Source: Alphaproteobacteria bacterium UBA1301 (GTDB lineage: Bacteria; Pseudomonadota; Alphaproteobacteria; Micropepsales; Micropepsaceae). From it: a stretch of 64,000 bases of DNA. The translations under genes were made by a program, and so were the position numbers. Shown one piece after another: positions 43,728 through 50,298 of this stretch; within the stretch, counting starts at the first letter, position 1, and every line of letters begins with the position of its first letter. The notes beneath the pieces were generated by a model that searched no databases, had not been told where the DNA came from, and was given only the letters and a program-made list of their open reading frames with translations. The stretch lies in NCBI GenBank assembly GCA_002307725.1, contig DBUB01000004.1, positions 212,417 through 276,416 of the forward strand, given 5' to 3'.

Positions 43728-43791
43728 TCCTACTGGCCTCAGCGCCCGCCCGGGTGCAATGTCGCGCCGCATTTTGCGCGGGGGACCGGCC

Positions 43792-44262
43792 ATGACGGGC
43801 AACACGACAGGAATCGTTTTAGGGGCAATAATCGCCAGCGCATCGGCAGGCGCCGCGCCCGCCGACCATTACACGGTGAGCGATCTCGAAAAAGCTGGCG
43901 AAGCGCTGAAGGCGAAGGCCGCCGCCACCGGTTCGGCTGGTGACACGCTGGCGACCTATACCAACCATCACACCATGCTGTCCTATCGCACCAAGGACGG
44001 CACCGCCGAGGTGCACGCCAAATACGCCGACCTGTTCTACATCGTGCGCGGCAAGGCCACGCTTCTCACCGAAGGCACGCTGGAAGGCGGCCATGAGGAA
44101 AGCCCCGGCGAATTGCGCGGCACGGCGGTGACCGGCGGCAAAACGACGGTGTTGAAGGAAGGCGATGTCGTGCACATTCCCGCCGGTACGCCGCACCAAC
44201 TGCTGGTCGCCAAGGGTGACGAGTTCCTCTACTTCGTGATCAAGGTCAAAGAGAAGGACTGA
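43792..44262 (+). CDS. Secreted cupin-domain protein
   Basis: This 156-residue protein has a short signal peptide (TGIVLGAIIASASAGAAPA) and a single cupin domain with YADLFYIVRGKATLLTEG and LKEGDVVHIPAGTPHQLLV (His in PAGTPHQ). I chose the ATG at 43792, which has GGGGGA six bases upstream. It is 65 bp after feoB on the same strand. The ligand or catalytic role is unknown; cupins usually bind a metal. Confidence 0.82.
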   Translation: MTGNTTGIVLGAIIASASAGAAPADHYTVSDLEKAGEALKAKAAATGSAGDTLATYTNHHTMLSYRTKDGTAEVHAKYADLFYIVRGKATLLTEGTLEGGHEESPGELRGTAVTGGKTTVLKEGDVVHIPAGTPHQLLVAKGDEFLYFVIKVKEKD

Positions 44263-44808
44263 CCGGCCTAGATTCTTTAGTTGTCGCGCATCATGGCTGA
44301 AAACCGCCCGGCGTGCTTTGCACGCCCGTTCTTAACATGCGCGCAACGCGCGCGGGCACTTTTCGGTGAAGCGCTCTAAATACGGCCAGAGCGGAGATGC
44401 TTCACGCAAAACCGCTCCGGTGGGGTACGCCCCGGAAGTCAGGGCGCCAGCGAACGCCGCAGTCAAGCGGCGAATGACAAGCACATTCTGCTTCGGCATC
44501 GAACCCCACGCCATGGCCGGAACGCCCGTCCACTTTGGTGCGCGCACGAGATCGCGCCTGGTTCTGGATGCTCTCGCACTCCGATCAAGATCGGGACGAC
44601 GGATCGGGACTTTCGCGAAAAATCCTTCGCCGCTGAAACTTGCCTGGCATTCCTTCCGACCGAGGCCCGGGTCATTGCGTTGCACCTCGCTCGCCGGACA
44701 GTCTTTGCGTCACCGGACGATGTGGGAACGGGTAGCGAACCTTACAAGTTGATGCGACAACCGATACGCTGTTCAATGCGAGAGGCAGTTGCAGATGAAC
44801 GGGGTCGG
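44263..44808. other. Gene-poor stretch with hairpin and repeat
   Basis: No gene is supported in these 546 bases. A hairpin with 7-bp arms GGCGTGC/GCACGCC (44310-44326) follows the cupin gene and may end its transcript. Copy B of the dispersed repeat (44705-44800) occupies the right end. This is the left margin of the toxin-antitoxin region. Confidence 0.5.
44705..44800. repeat. Dispersed intergenic repeat, copy B
   Basis: This copy aligns with 29575-29690 (same strand) with several short gaps. It lies directly after the parE stop, as copy A lies after the minus-strand gene at 29792. It lacks one arm of the palindrome found in copy A. Confidence 0.65.
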
Positions 44809-45105
44809 TTAAACGTCGCGGAACAGATTGGGAAGATGGCGCGCCCCATGCATGACGCGGACAATTTCCACGCCCACGTCGGCCTTGCGATACAGGATGA
44901 GATAGGCGCCGACGACAAAATAGCGAAGGTCTGCCGCAAGATCGCGCCGGGCGGGTCCTAACGCCGGGTTCTCCGCCAAGTGCGCACACGCCGCGTCGAT
45001 CCGATCAAGCAAACGGTCGGCCGCGGCCAAATCGTCCTGGGCGATGAAGGTCCAGATTTCGATGAGGTCTTCTTCGGCGCGGCGGGAGCGGGTGAAATGT
45101 CCCAC
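44809..45105 (-). CDS. ParE-family toxin
   Basis: This 98-residue RelE/ParE-fold protein shows RSRRAEEDLIEIWTFIAQDDLAAADRLLDRI, LAENPALGPARRDLAADLRYFVVGAYLILYRK and VEIVRVMHGARHLPNL, the classic ParE sequence pattern. ParE toxins poison gyrase; the RNase activity of RelE relatives is not expected. The GTG start lies 18 bases after the stop of the ParD-like antitoxin gene, forming a parDE operon. Confidence 0.93.
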   Translation of the reverse strand: MGHFTRSRRAEEDLIEIWTFIAQDDLAAADRLLDRIDAACAHLAENPALGPARRDLAADLRYFVVGAYLILYRKADVGVEIVRVMHGARHLPNLFRDV

Positions 45106-45123
45106 GGGCAGAGCCCCCCTTTT

Positions 45124-45408
45124 TTAATCGCCGCGCGAAGGCTTCGCAGCCGTCCGGCGACGGCGGGCTTCGGCTTTAATGGCCGCGATGTCCTTGAACT
45201 GGCCGGGGCCGCTGGCGAGGCCATCCGCCCAAAGTTTCTGAAGCTGCTCGCGTTCCTGCTGCAGCAGCCTGCGGCGCAGATTCCATTCCCGGAGTGCCTC
45301 GCGGATCACTTCGCTGGTGGTGGCGTATTCGCCAGCCTCGACGGCCTTCGCGATCAAGGCCGCCATTTCCGGCGTCAGGGTGACACTCAGCTTGGCAACG
45401 TTCGACAT
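45124..45408 (-). CDS. ParD-type ribbon-helix-helix antitoxin
   Basis: This 94-residue protein has an N-terminal ribbon-helix-helix (AKLSVTLTPEMAALIAKAVEAGEYATTSEVIREALREW) and a helical C-terminal tail that would bind ParE. I chose the ATG at 45408 with AGGAG five bases upstream; a GTG at 45414 would place the ribosome site inside the gene. It is divergent from the RelE/HTH pair that starts at 45548. Confidence 0.93.
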   Translation of the reverse strand: MSNVAKLSVTLTPEMAALIAKAVEAGEYATTSEVIREALREWNLRRRLLQQEREQLQKLWADGLASGPGQFKDIAAIKAEARRRRTAAKPSRGD

Positions 45409-45547
45409 AGGCACTCCTGCAAACAGTAGGATTTAGTAGCATAAAATCGACCCGAGTTGAAGGATATTGGCCGCTGCAAAGGTTCCCCCCCCGGCCGCCA
45501 AATATGCGTATTGCAGGGCGTTGACAAATATGCCAACATCCACACCC
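45409..45547. promoter_or_regulatory. Shared divergent promoter region of two toxin-antitoxin modules
   Basis: The 139 bp between parD (minus) and the RelE-like gene (plus) must hold both promoters. A 9-base direct repeat CAAATATGC occurs at 45499-45507 and 45525-45533, and a TTGACA hexamer at 45521-45526 overlaps the second copy. These are candidate operators for one of the two antitoxins. Confidence 0.5.
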
Positions 45548-45892
45548 ATGAGAAACACCCGCGTCATCTCATGGATCAAAGCCGCGCGCCGCGACTTCGA
45601 GGATTTTCCCGGCGCAGTGCAGAGCGACATGCTGGATGCGCTGACGATTGCCGCCGACGGCGGCAAGGCGGACAGCGCCAAACCGTTCAAAGGCGTGGAC
45701 GGCGGCGTGTTCGAGATCGCCTTGCGCCATCGCGGCGATGCGTATCGCGCGATTTATGCCGTCAAAATCGGCGACGATGTTTGGGTGATCCACGCGTTCC
45801 AGAAAAAATCGAAAACCGGGATCAAGACGCCACAGGCCGATGTCGATCTTATTCGCGAGCGGCTGAAGCGGCTCAAGGAGGCTTTGAAGTGA
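45548..45892 (+). CDS. RelE/HigB-type toxin (phage-derived Gp49-like)
   Basis: This 114-residue protein has the family pattern RVISWIKAARRDFEDFPGAVQSDMLDAL, then KPFKGVDGGVFEIALRHRGDAYRAIYAVKIGDDVWVIHAFQKKSKTGIKTP. The AFQKKS...TP segment is the typical active-site region of Gp49-like mRNA interferases. The stop overlaps the GTG start of the next gene (GTGA), the toxin-first order usual for HigBA-like modules. Confidence 0.92.
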   Translation: MRNTRVISWIKAARRDFEDFPGAVQSDMLDALTIAADGGKADSAKPFKGVDGGVFEIALRHRGDAYRAIYAVKIGDDVWVIHAFQKKSKTGIKTPQADVDLIRERLKRLKEALK

Positions 45893-46218
45893 GCAAGGAA
45901 AAAATCGAACTGGTGCGCGGTAGCGGCAATGTCTATCGCGACTTCGGCCGCTCCGATGCCGGGCTGGCGCAAGCCCGCGCGCTTCTGGCCTCTCAGATCA
46001 TTCGCGTTCTCGATGGCCGCTCGCTTTCGGCGCGAGAGGCCGAACGCCTGACGGGCGTGACCTATTCGGAGTTTTCCCGCATCCGCAACGCCAAACTCAG
46101 CCGCTTCACACTGGACCGCCTGATCGGGATTTTGGGAAAGCTCGACGAGACGGTGGAAGTGCATGTGAGTTTCAAGCCGCGCCACAGAGACGCCGCGACC
46201 GAGCAGGCTGTGACGTAG
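45889..46218 (+). CDS. HTH antitoxin of HigA/XRE type
   Basis: This 109-residue protein has a helix-turn-helix (LSAREAERLTGVTYSEFSRIRNAKLSRFTLDRLIGILGKL), where the second helix reads SEFSRIRN. It matches the XRE-like antitoxins encoded after Gp49-like toxins. The GTG start overlaps the toxin stop, so translation is coupled. It likely represses the operon promoter in 45409-45547. Confidence 0.92.
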   Translation: MSKEKIELVRGSGNVYRDFGRSDAGLAQARALLASQIIRVLDGRSLSAREAERLTGVTYSEFSRIRNAKLSRFTLDRLIGILGKLDETVEVHVSFKPRHRDAATEQAVT

Positions 46219-46308
46219 TTTGGGCCGATCCGGCAAGCGAATGTAGAGACGGGAGCACCATAGCCCATGCTGCGAAAACAGGGGTATTATGCTGTTGCCG
46301 TTTTTCTC

Positions 46309-47133
46309 TCAGTTCGCAAACTGCGGATTCTGCAAAACAATCGAGTTGATATCGGAAAAAAACGCTACAACGTTGGGGTCCTCTATAGGCGCTTGGCCAG
46401 GATGCGCGCTGTGATTCCGGTACTGGAAGCAGGTGCGCAGTCGTTCGGCTTGATTGCCGTCTATTAGGACCATACCTTCCAAGACAACGAGAAGGTCGGT
46501 ATCGAATACCGTCTGCAATTCCGATAGCGTTGAGCACGTGAATTCCTTGTTCCAATTCTTGAATTTTCCACTTGTTTGCGCTTTGATCGCAGACGAAGTG
46601 CTATTGAATTTATTTAATCCTATCCGCATGATTGTTTGCTGGATTTTATCAATGACTGCGCACCACCCCATTACAATGGCTGCTCGTTTATGCCCAGCTT
46701 CCGCACACTCGATAGCTTCTTTTAGGTAAGAAGATTCATTGGGATTGGTAAGCCCGGGAACAAGTTTTTGTAACTCAAATATGCCTTTCACATCTGGGCT
46801 GCTTTGCTTAAGCGGGAGAACGAATTTGTCTTCGAATTTCTTAAGCGCGGAGTTTATAACAGCGATATAGGAGCTTTTCCGGTTACTCGGTCTACTTAGG
46901 ACATGAAGCTTTTTCATATCGACCGACATCGCAGCGATAACCTCACTCGATAGCTTAAACTTGTGCTCAAGAGGGCTGCGTAGCTCTTCCACCCATCGCG
47001 TGGCTAAGGCATCAGCACGTTCACGTATTTTCACGCGGTTTATTGTTTCGCCGGAGACCTGTGTTACGTCACGCTTCAAGCAGTGAAGATCTTTCTTGAA
47101 ACGTTCGAGAGCTTCTATGATTAACTGCTTCAT
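46309..47133 (-). CDS. Putative HEPN-like protein with RX4H motif
   Basis: This 274-residue protein is not recognised as a named family. The C-terminal third has the features of a HEPN domain: a helix CAEAGHKRAAIVMGWCAVIDKI and, near the end, FQYRNHSAHPG, in which Arg239 and His244 fit the RX4-6H motif of HEPN RNases. The N-terminal part is helical and Lys-rich. The gene is clearly AT-richer than its neighbours and uses codons unlike them, suggesting transfer. Its ATG overlaps the upstream partner's stop (ATGA), so the two are one operon. A toxin or phage-defence role is inferred. Confidence 0.72.
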   Translation of the reverse strand: MKQLIIEALERFKKDLHCLKRDVTQVSGETINRVKIRERADALATRWVEELRSPLEHKFKLSSEVIAAMSVDMKKLHVLSRPSNRKSSYIAVINSALKKFEDKFVLPLKQSSPDVKGIFELQKLVPGLTNPNESSYLKEAIECAEAGHKRAAIVMGWCAVIDKIQQTIMRIGLNKFNSTSSAIKAQTSGKFKNWNKEFTCSTLSELQTVFDTDLLVVLEGMVLIDGNQAERLRTCFQYRNHSAHPGQAPIEDPNVVAFFSDINSIVLQNPQFAN

Positions 47134-47741
47134 GCGGTGGTCAACTGCTTTACAAGCTTGCCGAGTTCCTTCTGGCCCTCTGCGGAAAGTTTTTGAGGCT
47201 CACCCTGTGCTTCCATTGGACCCTGAAATAACGCGGCATTTTTTGGCGTTTTAAACGTAGCCGCAAAGTTAGCCTTGTCGTAAAAGCCCTTTTCGATGCA
47301 AATCGAGCGAACGTTTTCAGGGTCAGCTGCCAAATTATTTTGCGTGACGCCATTTCGTAAAGCAGTCATCAATGCCCATTCAATTTGGCCACGGGCGATT
47401 TTTTTGGTCGTCGGCTCCAGTATGAAGTGCACCTCGTCATCCTCATACATCGCGATCTGCTGAAGCTCGTCTAGCGTCACACCAGTTTTCTGCATAAGCA
47501 CTTTAATCTGGGATGGTGTGGGTAAGGGCGAATTTCCGTTATTTTGTTTATAAGACTTTTCATCTTTGCCGTCAGCGTTGAAAGCATCTGCACCTTCGCG
47601 CTTGCCTGTCCGGCCGTGATCCACCCCACTCAACAGACTTTGAAGTAATATATCAAAGCACTGCGAACGATATTTTTCCGGAACGGATTCGCAAATATCG
47701 ACGATGTCTTTGACTTCTGATTTGAGTTCTTCGTATTTCAT
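47130..47741 (-). CDS. Partner of the HEPN-like protein, possible C-terminal winged helix
   Basis: This 203-residue protein has a short helical N-terminal region (about 1-40), a polar linker rich in Gly, Asn, Asp and Lys (about 42-78) and a C-terminal domain (about 80-203). In that domain ARGQIEWALMTALRNG, ENVRSICIEKGFYDKANFAATF and LSAEGQKELGKLVKQL look like the helices of a winged-helix unit. I chose the ATG at 47741 because GGGAGGG lies six bases before it; an ATG at 47756 would put that site inside the gene. It shares the low GC of the HEPN-like gene. It could be an antitoxin, a sensor or a regulator. Confidence 0.68.
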   Translation of the reverse strand: MKYEELKSEVKDIVDICESVPEKYRSQCFDILLQSLLSGVDHGRTGKREGADAFNADGKDEKSYKQNNGNSPLPTPSQIKVLMQKTGVTLDELQQIAMYEDDEVHFILEPTTKKIARGQIEWALMTALRNGVTQNNLAADPENVRSICIEKGFYDKANFAATFKTPKNAALFQGPMEAQGEPQKLSAEGQKELGKLVKQLTTA

Positions 47742-47892
47742 GAAACGCCCTCCCATTGCGTCGCAGGTTCATTATACCCCCGTCAACTAACTAAGGGACA
47801 TTTGTGAATCTTATAGTATTCGGTGCGGTGAACGAAGTATGGGGTCCGAATAAAAGCACAACGCCCCTCCGTCTGCTTCGTGACCACCACCT

Positions 47893-47925
47893 CCCGCCAT
47901 CCTGAAATTGTGCGGCGGCGCGTCC
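47893..47925 (+). repeat. Direct repeat flanking a toxin-antitoxin module, left copy
   Basis: About 33 bases (CCCGCCATCCTGAAATTGTG and on) recur at 48582-48614 with a few changes. The copies lie on either side of the ParE/antitoxin module at 48019-48544, and the left copy sits in the leader of the HEPN operon. Confidence 0.65.
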
Positions 47926-48018
47926 TGATGACCGCGGGGGGCGGCAAGAAAAGCCATTATCCTGGCCGATGACCGAGCGGCTTCGATTTATCCCCGTCCC
48001 GCGCTGGATTGCACAGCG

Positions 48019-48291
48019 TTACCGCCGGTGTTGAGCGCCGTGCCTGATCGCCAGAATATCGATCCGCTGACGGGTGATTTTGTAGACCATCACATAAGGC
48101 CAAACGGTTGTGAGTTCCCGCGTGCCGCGGCGCCGGCCCGGCCGGCCCCGTTCGGGGAATTGTTCGAGCCGGTCACAGGCGGCCACCAGTTCGACAGCCA
48201 TACGCGATGCGGCGACCGGGTTATCGGCTGCAATGTAGGCGCGGATCGCGGCGAGGTCGCGCAAAGCGCGTGGCGAAAAGATGATGTCCAT
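48019..48291 (-). CDS. ParE/RelE-family toxin
   Basis: This 90-residue protein shows MDIIFSPRALRDLAAIRAYIAADNPVAASRMAVEL, LEQFPERGRPGRRRGTRELTTVWPYVMVYKI and IDILAIRHGAQHR, the ParE/RelE-fold pattern. I use the ATG at 48291; an in-frame TTG at 48312 is an alternative. Its antitoxin gene ends at 48362, about 70 bases upstream. It differs from the first ParE in sequence, so it is a separate module. Confidence 0.9.
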   Translation of the reverse strand: MDIIFSPRALRDLAAIRAYIAADNPVAASRMAVELVAACDRLEQFPERGRPGRRRGTRELTTVWPYVMVYKITRQRIDILAIRHGAQHRR

Positions 48292-48361
48292 AAAACGGGG
48301 GCCCCCTCGCAACCCGCTTTATTGTTTGTCACGACACCAGCACGGGCGAACCTGCGTTGGC

Positions 48362-48544
48362 CTACGAGGCCTTTGGCGGGGGCAGCTCGTTATCACTGCC
48401 CCAAGAAAGCAACCAACGGCGCACTTTCGCGTAAGGCACACCCTTCCCGGCCTTGATTTCGGCCACGCCTTCATCGACGGCTGCCAGATATTCCGCGTCG
48501 CTATCTTGCGGCGGAAGCTTGGCCGGTGTGGGTTTCGCGTCCAT
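48362..48544 (-). CDS. Small antitoxin of the ParE/RelE module
   Basis: This 60-residue protein has AEYLAAVDEGVAEIKAGKGVPYAKVRRWLLSWGSDNELPPP, the pattern of short antitoxins paired with RelE/ParE toxins, in which VPxxxVxxWLxSWG is the recurring motif. The ATG at 48544 follows the CATATGATCTTGGC leader. The open frame continues upstream but composition there is not protein-like. Confidence 0.85.
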   Translation of the reverse strand: MDAKPTPAKLPPQDSDAEYLAAVDEGVAEIKAGKGVPYAKVRRWLLSWGSDNELPPPKAS

Positions 48545-48581
48545 GCCAAGATCATATGGCACCCTGGCCGCCAATCCCAGC

Positions 48582-48614
48582 CCCGCCATCCTGAAATCGT
48601 GCGACGCCGCATCC
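48582..48614 (+). repeat. Direct repeat flanking a toxin-antitoxin module, right copy
   Basis: This is the partner of 47893-47925, same orientation, start to start 689 bases. It lies in the leader of the small antitoxin gene and just beyond the end of the PemK-like gene. Confidence 0.65.
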
Positions 48615-48638
48615 CGCGCCCCGATGCAACGCGGATTG

Positions 48639-49088
48639 CTATTCGCTGCGCGGCACCGCCCCGGCCTTACCCGCTTTGAGCACCGCGACAAACTTCTCAC
48701 GCAGTTGCAGGTAGAACGCGCGCGGCAGCAGACCATACGCAATGCTTTCCATTGCGCCGCGCACCGCCGGGCGCAGATCGGGGCCGGGCCAGAGGAATTG
48801 GTTGGCTTCGGTCAGCACGATCCACGAACGCGCCGCGTCGAGACCGAGACGCCGTTTCGTTGCGGCGGGAATTTCCAGCGCCAGGGCCGGATCGGCGGGC
48901 GGCGAATGCGTCACCGGCAATACCGTTACGCGCGGTTCGCGGTCGTAATCTTGGGTAACGAGAATAACGGCGCAGGGGCGATCCTTGACGCCCTCCTCTT
49001 GCCCCGCGCGATGCTCCGCCAGCCAGAGATAGGCATAGCGAATGACCAAGCCGGGAACGGGCTTTGGATACGCCACGGGACCAGTCAC
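48639..49088 (-). CDS. PemK/MazF-like toxin
   Basis: This 149-residue protein has PVPGLVIRYAYLWLAEHRAGQEEGVKDRPCAVILVTQD, VTVLPVTHSPP, the SH3-like core of PemK/MazF proteins, and ARSWIVLTEANQFLWPGPDLRP. Such toxins cleave mRNA, though this subfamily is longer and less studied than MazF. The GTG start overlaps the stop of the Phd-like antitoxin gene (GTGA). It is the fourth toxin-antitoxin module in this region. Confidence 0.88.
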   Translation of the reverse strand: MTGPVAYPKPVPGLVIRYAYLWLAEHRAGQEEGVKDRPCAVILVTQDYDREPRVTVLPVTHSPPADPALALEIPAATKRRLGLDAARSWIVLTEANQFLWPGPDLRPAVRGAMESIAYGLLPRAFYLQLREKFVAVLKAGKAGAVPRSE

Positions 49089-49339
49089 CCGATCTCGTCG
49101 TCAAAGCGCGCGGATTCGGCTGGCGGTTCAGCGCCTTCGATGGCCGCGATGTCGCCGTCGGTGAAATCTCCCGCGCCCATGACGCGGCGGTCGCGGCGTT
49201 TGAGGCGGTGATATTCCTCGACCGAGAGCATCACCATGCGGTCGCGGCCATTGCGCGTCACCGTCACCGGCTGGGTCAGAGCGACATCTTGGTAGCGGCC
49301 GAAATTCTTCTGAAACTCGGCAGACGAGACTTTGACCAT
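49085..49339 (-). CDS. Phd/YefM-type antitoxin
   Basis: This 84-residue protein starts VKVSSAEFQKNFGRYQDVALTQPVTVTRNGRDRMVMLSVEEYHRLKRR, a textbook Phd DNA-binding domain, with an acidic C-terminal tail for toxin binding. It precedes and overlaps the PemK-like gene. A 34-bp nested palindrome at 49348-49381 lies right at its promoter and is the likely operator. Confidence 0.92.
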   Translation of the reverse strand: MVKVSSAEFQKNFGRYQDVALTQPVTVTRNGRDRMVMLSVEEYHRLKRRDRRVMGAGDFTDGDIAAIEGAEPPAESARFDDEIG

Positions 49340-49347
49340 GGTTCACC

Positions 49348-49381
49348 CATCTTCCGTATAATCCGTACTATACCCAAGATG
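49348..49381 (-). promoter_or_regulatory. Nested palindromic operator/promoter of the Phd-PemK module
   Basis: Outer arms CATCTT (49348-49353) and AAGATG (49376-49381) and inner arms GTATA (49356-49360) and TATAC (49369-49373) share the same centre. On the minus strand a TATAGT hexamer inside it could serve as the -10 element. It ends nine bases before the antitoxin ATG at 49339. Confidence 0.75.
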
Positions 49382-49510
49382 CGTATTTTTTCCAAAATCC
49401 GTTTTTGCTTTGGCGCCAACTTTGGGATTTTTTAGGTGCGAATTCTTCGCTAAAGAATATGCGACTGCGTCGCATAACCGTATTTTAGTGCATGAAAACA
49501 ATGTATTACA

Positions 49511-49527
49511 TTTAGAATTGGTCTAAA
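49511..49527 (+). promoter_or_regulatory. ICE/Irr-like box 1 upstream of ahpC
   Basis: The 17 bases TTTAGAA-TTG-GTCTAAA form an inverted repeat with one mismatch. They match the Irr iron-control-element pattern TTTAGAA-N3-TTCTAAA (recalled from memory) at 13 of 14 arm positions. The centre is 50 bp upstream of box 2. Confidence 0.7.
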
Positions 49528-49550
49528 TTGCCGCAGGCGTCGGTTTGGCT

Positions 49551-49579
49551 TTGACAGTAGTTTAGAGTTCTTCTAAATT
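49551..49579 (+). promoter_or_regulatory. ahpC promoter with ICE/Irr-like box 2 inside it
   Basis: TTGACA (49551-49556) and TAAATT (49574-49579) with a 17-bp spacer make a sigma-70-like promoter. TTTAGAG-TTC-TTCTAAA (49561-49577), a second 17-bp box, occupies the spacer and enters the -10 element, the ideal place for a repressor of the Fur superfamily. Confidence 0.72.
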
Positions 49580-49625
49580 AGCCGCAGTCAAACACCGCTG
49601 CCACTCATTTCAAGGAGATACCCCC

Positions 49626-50165
49626 GTGCTGACCGTTGGCGACAAATTCCCGTCCTTCTCTGTTAAGGCCGTCGTTTCGACCGATCCCAAGACCGCGTTC
49701 ACCGACATCACCGACAAGTCGGATTCCGGCAAGTGGAAGCTGGTCTTCTTCTGGCCGAAGGACTTCACCTTCGTCTGCCCGACCGAGATCGCCGGCTTCG
49801 GCAAACTGAACGGCGACTTCAAGGACCGCGACACCGTCATCTATGGCGTATCGGCCGATAGCGAATTCGTCCACCTCGCCTGGCGCAACAACCACCCCGA
49901 TCTGAAGACCCTGCCGTTCGCCATGCTGGCGGACAACAACCACAAGCTGGCCACAGCACTCGGCGTGCTCGACGCGGAGGCCGGGGTCGCCAAGCGCGCG
50001 ACGTTCCTGGTCGATCCCGAAGGCGTCATCCGCTTCGCTTACGTCACCGACATGAGCGTCGGGCGCAATCCGCAGGAAGTCTTGCGCGTGCTCGATGCGC
50101 TGCAGACGGACGAACTCTGCCCCTGCAACTGGAACAAGGGCGACGACGTGATCAAAGCGGCTTGA
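49626..50165 (+). CDS. ahpC: AhpC-type peroxiredoxin
   Basis: This 179-residue protein has the peroxidatic Cys51 in FFWPKDFTFVCPTEI and a C-terminal CPC (165-167) that would supply the resolving Cys. It contains GVSADSEFVHLAWRNNH and TFLVDPEGVIRFAYVTD, the pattern of alkyl hydroperoxide reductases that work with AhpD, as in actinobacteria and many alphaproteobacteria. The GTG start at 49626 has AAGGAG seven bases upstream. It reduces organic peroxides and peroxynitrite in the cytoplasm. A terminator separates it from ahpD. Confidence 0.95.
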   Translation: MLTVGDKFPSFSVKAVVSTDPKTAFTDITDKSDSGKWKLVFFWPKDFTFVCPTEIAGFGKLNGDFKDRDTVIYGVSADSEFVHLAWRNNHPDLKTLPFAMLADNNHKLATALGVLDAEAGVAKRATFLVDPEGVIRFAYVTDMSVGRNPQEVLRVLDALQTDELCPCNWNKGDDVIKAA

Positions 50166-50233
50166 TTTTGCCGTTCCGATGAACACTCAGGGCCTCGCCG
50201 CTGTCCCCTCCCCACGGCCAGACCCAATGTGAG

Positions 50234-50277
50234 CCCCGCCGGCATCAGCCCCCCTCCTGCCGGCGGGGTTTGTTTTT
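50234..50277 (+). terminator. Rho-independent terminator between ahpC and ahpD
   Basis: Perfect 11-bp arms CCCCGCCGGCA (50234-50244) and TGCCGGCGGGG (50258-50268) are followed by TTTGTTTTT. It lies 69 bases after the ahpC stop and 22 bases before the ahpD ATG. Read-through past it would be needed for ahpD unless ahpD has another promoter. Confidence 0.88.
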
Positions 50278-50298
50278 CCCGAACCTAGGTCCCATTCC

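Noticed and set aside
45433..45690. Minus-strand frame over the divergent toxin-antitoxin promoter
   Set aside because: It overlaps the well-supported RelE-like gene and has no ribosome site or family features.
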